NCBI GenBank assembly: GCA_944392225.1
Contig: CALXWB010000009.1
Location: 1-50,599, forward strand
From: an uncultured Alphaproteobacteria bacterium
Lineage (GTDB): Bacteria > Pseudomonadota > Alphaproteobacteria > RF32 > CAG-239
Length of the DNA stretch: 50,599 bases
Reading direction: 5' to 3'
Both the position numbers and the translations under genes were made by a program. The first letter of the stretch is position 1; each line of letters starts with the position of its first letter. Below the pieces are notes generated by a model, which was not told where the DNA came from, searched no databases, and worked only from the letters and a program-made list of their open reading frames with translations. Positions 44,674-50,599 of the stretch are shown here, piece after piece.

Positions 44674-45834
44674 ATGCAAGTTACAAAAATTAATAAAAGC
44701 ACAATATTAAGAAAAGTTTTGATAATGGTTTTATGTGTTGCGGCAGGGTGGTATTTAAAAGCGCGCCTCACCCCGCAAACCATGAGCGGCATGGCAGCCG
44801 GTGGCGGCACGCCATATGTTTTGACCCAGCAAGTCAAAACAGCGGATGTTTCCCCCAAAAGGAGCTATATCGGTCGTGTGGAAGCCATCAAGAGTGTGGA
44901 TTTAAAACCGCAAATCACCGGCTATGTTGAAAAAGTTTTGTTTAAAGAAGGCGGCCTTGTCAACGAGGGCGATATTTTGTTCATCATTGAGCAAAAAAGA
45001 TATTTGGCCAATGTTGAGCTGCGTCAAGCAGAGCTGGACAGTGCCAAAGCTAACCTGGTCAAAACTGAAAGAGATTACAAACGTCAAAAATCTTTGAGCA
45101 AGCAAAACTATGCCTCCAAAGCCACGTTGGATTCATCAGAAAGCAACTATCTGCAAGCCAAAGCTGCAGTTGCTCAAGCTGAAGCCAATTTAGAATTGGC
45201 TAAAATTGATTTAGACTATACAGAGATTAAAGCCCCCTTCACCGGCTATATCGGCAAGGCTAACATCACCGAAGGCAACTATGTCACCTCCTCCAGTGAC
45301 AATCTGGCCCGCATTGTTCAAATCAGCCCGATCAGAGTTGCATTTTCGGTCACTGATAAAGATGTTTTGAATGCTCGCATGAAACAAGACGGTAACCAAG
45401 ATTTGCGCACCGAGCTGGTTTTACCAAACGGCAAAACCATCAGCGAGCCGCTTTTGGGTACTTTCAGCAGCAACGAGATTGACTCATCTTCGGCCACCAT
45501 CAACATTTATACCGAATATGAAAACAAGCAAAATCTTTTAATCCCCGGAAACTATGTTGATATTAACGTCAGTGACAAAACGGCTCAAATGGCAGTTTTG
45601 GTTCCGCAAGCAGCCTTGGCGCAAGATGAAAACGGCAACTATGTCATGGTTGTAACCGAAGACAACATTGCCGAACAACGCCGTGTTGTTTTAGGTGATC
45701 CTGTTGAAGATTATCAAATTGTTATGGAAGGATTAAATCCGGAAGACAAAGTGATTATTCAAGGCTTGCAAAAAGTCAAAAACGGTCAAACCGTCAAAGC
45801 TCAGTTGGTAACAGAAACCGTGGAGGCAAAATAA
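44674..45834 (+). CDS. RND efflux membrane fusion protein
   Basis: About 386 aa. A single N-terminal membrane helix (VLIMVLCVAAGWYL) serves as the anchor; no lipobox of AcrA type is seen. The lipoyl-like hairpin halves (VEAIKSVDLKPQITGYVEKV and APFTGYIGKANITEGNYV) flank a coiled-coil (about 100-165). The beta-barrel and membrane-proximal domains follow. ATG 44674 is preferred over TTG 44641, which overlaps the repressor gene. It bridges the RND pump to an outer-membrane factor that is not encoded here. Confidence 0.93.
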   Translation: MQVTKINKSTILRKVLIMVLCVAAGWYLKARLTPQTMSGMAAGGGTPYVLTQQVKTADVSPKRSYIGRVEAIKSVDLKPQITGYVEKVLFKEGGLVNEGDILFIIEQKRYLANVELRQAELDSAKANLVKTERDYKRQKSLSKQNYASKATLDSSESNYLQAKAAVAQAEANLELAKIDLDYTEIKAPFTGYIGKANITEGNYVTSSSDNLARIVQISPIRVAFSVTDKDVLNARMKQDGNQDLRTELVLPNGKTISEPLLGTFSSNEIDSSSATINIYTEYENKQNLLIPGNYVDINVSDKTAQMAVLVPQAALAQDENGNYVMVVTEDNIAEQRRVVLGDPVEDYQIVMEGLNPEDKVIIQGLQKVKNGQTVKAQLVTETVEAK

Positions 45835-45837
45835 CCG

Positions 45838-48800
45838 ATGTTTTCAAGAATATTTATTGAAAGACCGCGTTTTGCGATGGTAATTTCCATCGTTTTAACC
45901 TTGGCCGGCGCCATTGCGGTCTTTTCATTGCCGATTTCCTTATATCCGGAAATTACCCCGCCTGAGGTTGTAGTTTCAGCCACCTATCCTGGAGCCAGCG
46001 CCGAAGTTATCGCCAAAACCGTCGGTATTCCGTTGGAAGAAGAAGTCAACGGTGTGGAAGATATGTTGTATATGAGTTCTTCTTCGGAAGATTCGCGCTA
46101 TTCTTTAACCGTTACCTTCAAGGTTGGTGTTGACCCGGATATGGCACAAGTCAAGGTGCAAAACCGCATTCAACAAGCTCAATCAAAACTTCCGTCAGAT
46201 GTAACACGTCAAGGTCTGACCATCAAACGTCGTTCTTCGGATATGCTGGGTTTCATCACGGTTTTATCCCCGAAAAGGACTTATGACACGCAACAGCTTA
46301 GCGACTATGTTGAAAACAACATCAAAAACAGCTTGAGCCGTGTGAACGGTGTTGGTGAAGTTAATATTTATGCTTCTCCTTCATCCATGCGTGTTTGGTT
46401 GGATGCAGACAAAATTGCATCTTTGAACTTGCCTCTTGATACCATCACCGCTGCCATTGAGAGCCAAAACTATCAACCCTCCTTGGGTAAGGTTGGCGCC
46501 ATGCCCGGCGATGGCAACCAACAAATGGTCTATTCGTTGCAAACCCAAGGCCGTTTGAACGAGGTTCAAGACTTTGAAAACATTGTTGTCAGAACGGCAG
46601 AGCAAGGTGGTTTGGTCTATTTGAAAGACATTGCCCGTGTTGAAATCGGACAAGAAAGCTATAGCATCACTTCCGAATTTAACCACGCTCCCTCTGTGAC
46701 CATTGCCATGAACTTGCTTTCAGGTGCAAATGCTCTGGACACGATGGAAGGTGTAAAAAAAGAGCTTCAAAGATTATCAACATTCTTCCCGGAAGACATC
46801 ACCTACCTCATTGGTTATGATGCCACAAACTACATCAGTGCTTCCATTGAAGAAGTGGTCTTCACGCTTATCTTAACCTTTGCTTTGGTGATTGGCGTGT
46901 GCTATCTTTTCCTGCAAGATTGGCGTGCAACTTTGGTGCCGTCCTTGACCATTCCGGTATCTTTGTTTGCCACTTTTGCCGTCATGTTGGCCTTAGGTTA
47001 TAGTATCAATATGTTAACCTTATTTGGCTTGGTGTTGGCCATTGGTTTGGTGGTGGATGATGCCATTGTGGTGGTGGAACGTGTGCTTTATTTGATGGAA
47101 AATGAAAAACTCACCCCGAAAGAAGCAACTATCCGCGCCATGGAACAAGTATCAGGAGCCATCGTAGCCACGACCTTGGTGTTGCTTGCCATCTTCGTGC
47201 CGGTCGGTTTTATGGGCGGTATTACCGGCCGTATTTACCAACAATTTGCCGTAGCCATTTCAACTGCTGTGTTTTTCTCAGCCATCAACGCCTTAACCTT
47301 GTCCCCGGCCTTATGCGCCACATTGTTAAGACCGTTAAAACCCTACACCAGCGGCCCATTATACATCTTTAACAGATATCTAAACTTTGCACGAGACCGT
47401 TATACCGGCATTGTAGCTTTGATTGGCCGCAAGGTTGGTGTGATTGCCATTTTGCTTGGTTTGTTGATTTTGGGTAACTTTGCTTTCTTAAAAATCAGCC
47501 ACACTTCGTTTATTCCCAACGAGGACCAAGGCGTTATCATGATGAACATTCAGCTTCCTGAAGGTGCATCACGCGAGCGCACCCAAAAGTTCATTGATAA
47601 GATCTACCCGATTTTGAAAAATGAACCCGGTGTGAGTGATGTAATGAACGTTGTCGGCACCTCCATGATTGGCGGTAGCGGTGAAAACGTGGGAATGGGT
47701 ATCATCATTTTGAAACCATGGAACGAGCGTAAGGATCCCGAACTTTATTCAACCAACATTTTGAATAAGATTCGCGCCAAACTCATCGGCATGCCTGAGG
47801 CAGATATTCAGTTGTTTGAAGTTCCGGCCATTCCGGGCTTGGGCAACAGCGGCGGTATGGATTATCGTCTACAATCTATGGATACGGATAACCCGCAAAA
47901 GATTGATGCCGCTTTGCAAGGAATGCTCGCCAAATTGAACCAAATGCCCGAAATTCAATATGCTTATTCGACCTACACGGCACAAACCCCGAATATTTAT
48001 GTGGATATCAACCGTGAAAAAGCCGAAGCGATGAAAGTTCCGGTCGGCAACATCTTCTCCACGTTGCAAAACTATCTGGGTTCAAGCTACATCAACGATG
48101 TTAACTTCGGAACCCAGGTGAACCAAGTTATCATTCAAGCCGATTGGGCAAACCGCAAAGACATTGAGAGCATCAAGAAGCTTTATGTTCAAAGCACCAC
48201 CGGACAGATGGTTCCGCTTGGATCTTTGGTCAAACTGACCAAGATTTTGTCCCCGCGTGTTGTGACCCGTTATAACCAATATCCAAGTGCTACGATCACG
48301 GCTGTTCAGAACGATTCTGTCAGCACGGGACAAGCCATGGGAGCTGTTGAAGAAATGTCCAAGACCTTGCCGACAGGCTTTAGTTATGACTGGTCCGGCA
48401 TGAGCTATCAAGAAAAATCCAACCAAGGCCAAATTGGCTATCTGTTGGCTTTGGCCATCACCTTTGGTTATCTGTTCTTGGTTGCTCAGTATGAAAGTTG
48501 GTCAACCCCACTGCCGGTTTTGACCTCGGTTACCGTGGCCATGTTGGGTGCTTTGGCCGGTTTGTTCATCTGCAATCTGCCATTGAGTATTTACGCCCAA
48601 TTAGGTTTGATTTTGTTGGTCGGCTTGGCCAGTAAGAACGCCATTTTGATTGTGGAGTTCTCAAAAGAAGAAAGAGAACGCGGATCAAGCATCGTCAAAG
48701 CCGCCATGGTCGGCACCAAAGAACGTTTCCGTGCCGTGCTGATGACCGCATTCACCTTCATCTTAGGTGTATGGCCGATGATTGTTGCCACCGGCGCCGG

Positions 48801-48978
48801 CGCTGCCAGCCGTGTTGCCATTGGTGTTCCGGTATTTTACGGCATGTTGGTCGGAACGGCCGCCGGTTTGATTGTTATTCCGCTATTATATGTGTTGTTC
48901 CAAACCATGCGTGAAAAGACCTATGAGCTGACACGCGGCAAGCCGGAATATGAACAATTTTCCGCCAAGAAGAAATAA
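45838..48978 (+). CDS. RND multidrug efflux permease (HAE1, AcrB/MexB-like)
   Basis: 1046 aa, 12 membrane helices in two homologous halves. The N terminus [19 protein letters not shown], the TM4 proton-relay [20 protein letters not shown] with the Asp pair, and [20 protein letters not shown] in the second half are standard for HAE1 pumps. The large periplasmic loops carry the drug-binding porter domain. It acts with the preceding fusion protein. A TolC-like outer-membrane factor must lie elsewhere. Confidence 0.96.
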   Translation: MFSRIFIERPRFAMVISIVLTLAGAIAVFSLPISLYPEITPPEVVVSATYPGASAEVIAKTVGIPLEEEVNGVEDMLYMSSSSEDSRYSLTVTFKVGVDPDMAQVKVQNRIQQAQSKLPSDVTRQGLTIKRRSSDMLGFITVLSPKRTYDTQQLSDYVENNIKNSLSRVNGVGEVNIYASPSSMRVWLDADKIASLNLPLDTITAAIESQNYQPSLGKVGAMPGDGNQQMVYSLQTQGRLNEVQDFENIVVRTAEQGGLVYLKDIARVEIGQESYSITSEFNHAPSVTIAMNLLSGANALDTMEGVKKELQRLSTFFPEDITYLIGYDATNYISASIEEVVFTLILTFALVIGVCYLFLQDWRATLVPSLTIPVSLFATFAVMLALGYSINMLTLFGLVLAIGLVVDDAIVVVERVLYLMENEKLTPKEATIRAMEQVSGAIVATTLVLLAIFVPVGFMGGITGRIYQQFAVAISTAVFFSAINALTLSPALCATLLRPLKPYTSGPLYIFNRYLNFARDRYTGIVALIGRKVGVIAILLGLLILGNFAFLKISHTSFIPNEDQGVIMMNIQLPEGASRERTQKFIDKIYPILKNEPGVSDVMNVVGTSMIGGSGENVGMGIIILKPWNERKDPELYSTNILNKIRAKLIGMPEADIQLFEVPAIPGLGNSGGMDYRLQSMDTDNPQKIDAALQGMLAKLNQMPEIQYAYSTYTAQTPNIYVDINREKAEAMKVPVGNIFSTLQNYLGSSYINDVNFGTQVNQVIIQADWANRKDIESIKKLYVQSTTGQMVPLGSLVKLTKILSPRVVTRYNQYPSATITAVQNDSVSTGQAMGAVEEMSKTLPTGFSYDWSGMSYQEKSNQGQIGYLLALAITFGYLFLVAQYESWSTPLPVLTSVTVAMLGALAGLFICNLPLSIYAQLGLILLVGLASKNAILIVEFSKEERERGSSIVKAAMVGTKERFRAVLMTAFTFILGVWPMIVATGAGAASRVAIGVPVFYGMLVGTAAGLIVIPLLYVLFQTMREKTYELTRGKPEYEQFSAKKK

Positions 48979-48989
48979 TTATGAAAAAG

Positions 48990-49019
48990 AAAAAAGCCTC
49001 TCATTTGAGAGGCTTTTTT
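48990..49019 (+). terminator. Terminator after the RND permease (bidirectional form)
   Basis: AGCCTCTC-ATTT-GAGAGGCT between A- and T-runs. It also faces the end of flagellin C. Confidence 0.9.
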
Positions 49020-49066
49020 CTTATCTAACCGCGCTGCTGTCTATGTTTTTGGCGGAGAGTTTGTGC

Positions 49067-50599
49067 CTAGAACAAGCGAAGGACGGCCTGGCTGGCTTGT
49101 GAGGCGAGGCTTAATGAATTGATAGCCAGTTGTTGTTGCGTTTGCAGAGAAAGCATATTGGCGGACTCTTCGTTCATATCGGCAAGGGTGAGTTTATCCG
49201 CACCTTCCTCCAAAACATTAATCAGATTATCGGTAAAAGTCTCACGCTCGGTAATAATTGAATAATAGTTACCAAGCTTGGTTGATGCCGAACGCAAAGT
49301 ATTTTTTGCCTCAATCACCTGATTGATGCTGTTTTGCACATCTTTGGCTTTGGTCCAATCCGCCGTCATCATCCCGATTTTATCCGATGATAAATCCACG
49401 CCGCTCACCTCTAAGGTTGAACTGCGATTTTCATTAAAAATCACTTTGAGGTCGTCTGCTTGAAGAAGATTAACACCTTTATATGAACTATCTTTAATCA
49501 AGCTATCATATTGCGATAAAGCATTGTTATATTGCTTTTGATAAGAAGCAACTTCATCTTCATTCAACAATGTGGTGTTTTCTTCCTTTTCTTTTTTATC
49601 TTTTTCTTCTTGCTCGGCAATTATCTCTTCTGCCGTTTTCCAAGAGTTGGTTTCAGAAACGTTTAAAGTAGTTTCAAAATTGTCTGCGGTTATACTTGTG
49701 CCGGTTGATGATGTCTCATTATGATAACCTGCTTTCACTTCATACCACTTGGTGTTTCCATCTTTCTCAATGGCAATTTTGGCTCCTTGAGCAATATCTA
49801 AAATATTAGGTCCGGCACCACTATCTTTCCCATTGGCAGCAAAAGTATTTCCGCTAAAATAAATTTGTGCTGTCGAGGTTATATTGATACTATTGCTGCT
49901 TACACTTCCGTTATTATAAAAACCTGTCTGTGCATGTATTGCAAGCTCTCCGGCTATATTACAGCTGGAATCATTATATAAATGTATTCCGCCTTTTTCT
50001 ATGTTGACATTAGCATTTTCAGCAATATTTAATGTTCCTCTTTCTACTTGGATTCCATCTGATTTTTCCGCTTCTATATTTATCTTTGCTCCCGAATTTA
50101 TATTACAATTGCTATTGATATAAACCCAAAGCCCTTTTGCATCTATTCCCGAAGTTTTTATATTGACATTGGCATCTGTAGCAATTTCACAATCTGATGT
50201 ATAAGATACAATACCACAACCTCTTAAGCCTGTTGCTTCTATGTTGATTCTACCACCGATTTGTGTCGATGCAGAGGCACTGATACCAGACATTATGTAA
50301 ATACTGCTTTTTTCAGAAAAAGCGGCTTTGATATTTATATTTCTGATTGTGGCAGAAGTCTGAGTGCCGGAAGTGTGAATCACAGCTGTGCCAGTAGTAT
50401 TGCCACTATTTTCATAGTTCAAACTCAAATCACTGACCAGACAATTGGCTTTGGTAATTTTAACCAAATCTTTTCCGGCAACAGTAGCTGTGGCGGAAAT
50501 GCTTGAAAACTCTTCGCCTTCGGTGCCAAAGTTGCCGTAATAGTTAACACCGACGAGTTTTTGGTTGGCTTGCAGGCTTAGGCCACCTGAGGTGGAGAT
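49067..50599 (-). CDS. Flagellin C with beta-helix-like insert (5' end outside the window)
   Basis: The frame is open to the right edge, so only about the last 511 residues are seen. The region next to the edge (STSGGLSLQANQKLVGVNYY) matches the same place in flagellin B. The insert has many short units (INSGAKINIEAEKSD, LNIAENANVNIEK, CNIAGELAIHAQ), and cysteine appears in several of them. The C-terminal flagellin domain ends ASQAVLRLF. It does not end next to a small-ORF repeat, unlike A and B. Promoter and leader lie outside the window. Confidence 0.9.
   Translation of the reverse strand: MSTSGGLSLQANQKLVGVNYYGNFGTEGEEFSSISATATVAGKDLVKITKANCLVSDLSLNYENSGNTTGTAVIHTSGTQTSATIRNINIKAAFSEKSSIYIMSGISASASTQIGGRINIEATGLRGCGIVSYTSDCEIATDANVNIKTSGIDAKGLWVYINSNCNINSGAKINIEAEKSDGIQVERGTLNIAENANVNIEKGGIHLYNDSSCNIAGELAIHAQTGFYNNGSVSSNSINITSTAQIYFSGNTFAANGKDSGAGPNILDIAQGAKIAIEKDGNTKWYEVKAGYHNETSSTGTSITADNFETTLNVSETNSWKTAEEIIAEQEEKDKKEKEENTTLLNEDEVASYQKQYNNALSQYDSLIKDSSYKGVNLLQADDLKVIFNENRSSTLEVSGVDLSSDKIGMMTADWTKAKDVQNSINQVIEAKNTLRSASTKLGNYYSIITERETFTDNLINVLEEGADKLTLADMNEESANMLSLQTQQQLAINSLSLASQASQAVLRLF

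Overview
The window comes from an AT-rich alphaproteobacterium. The evidence is a ChpT-type phosphotransferase, TTAA-N7-TTAA (CtrA-type) boxes in front of two flagellin genes, flagellins with the Azospirillum/Magnetospirillum-type N terminus, an alphaproteobacterial FtsZ tail (SFLRRR), an alphaproteobacterial L36 and a squalene-forming hpnCDE set. Cysteine-rich CPANGNC-type secreted repeats and the low GC resemble host-associated (gut RF32-like) alphaproteobacteria. That placement is inference.

Layout. 1-6 kb: a 5'-truncated TerB/DnaJ protein, an AmpD-like amidase, flagellin A, ruvX, tolB, a small HTH regulator with a probable structured RNA upstream, then lepA (6-7.8 kb). 8-12 kb: a GNAT acetyltransferase, a protein of unknown function built from two repeats, rpmJ, a secreted protein and ettA. 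12-16 kb: flagellin B, pssA, psd and tRNA-Leu with a duplicated 3' end. 16-23.6 kb: a CPA2 antiporter, a LysR/flavin-reductase divergent pair, an unknown protein, and an operon of a secreted protein, chpT, a receiver protein and cheR. 23.7-30.2 kb: trmFO-hpnCDE and a large Cys-rich secreted protein. 30.4-38.7 kb: a division/wall (dcw) cluster mraY-ftsW-murG-murB-ftsQ-ftsA-ftsZ without murC, murD, murE, murF or ddl. 38.8-43.8 kb: AI-2E transporter, DUF2066, ndk, pta-ackA. 44-49 kb: a TetR-controlled RND efflux pair. 49 kb to the end: flagellin C, cut by the window edge.

Two things stand out. First, three flagellin-like proteins keep the normal flagellin ends but carry a large, divergent, cysteine-containing insert that looks like a right-handed beta-helix. 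The two complete genes share nearly identical promoters, leaders and 5' coding DNA, including the CtrA-type box, and chpT, which feeds CtrA in Caulobacter, lies in the same window. Second, three intergenic sites (3268-3357, 5928-6017, 11973-12062) align without gaps over 93 bp and each encodes the same kind of 29-codon peptide, with a fourth partial copy at 3205-3231. Two of the copies lie at the 3' ends of flagellin genes and two are bracketed by inverted repeats. I do not recognise this small-ORF family, and it is the best candidate here for something undescribed.
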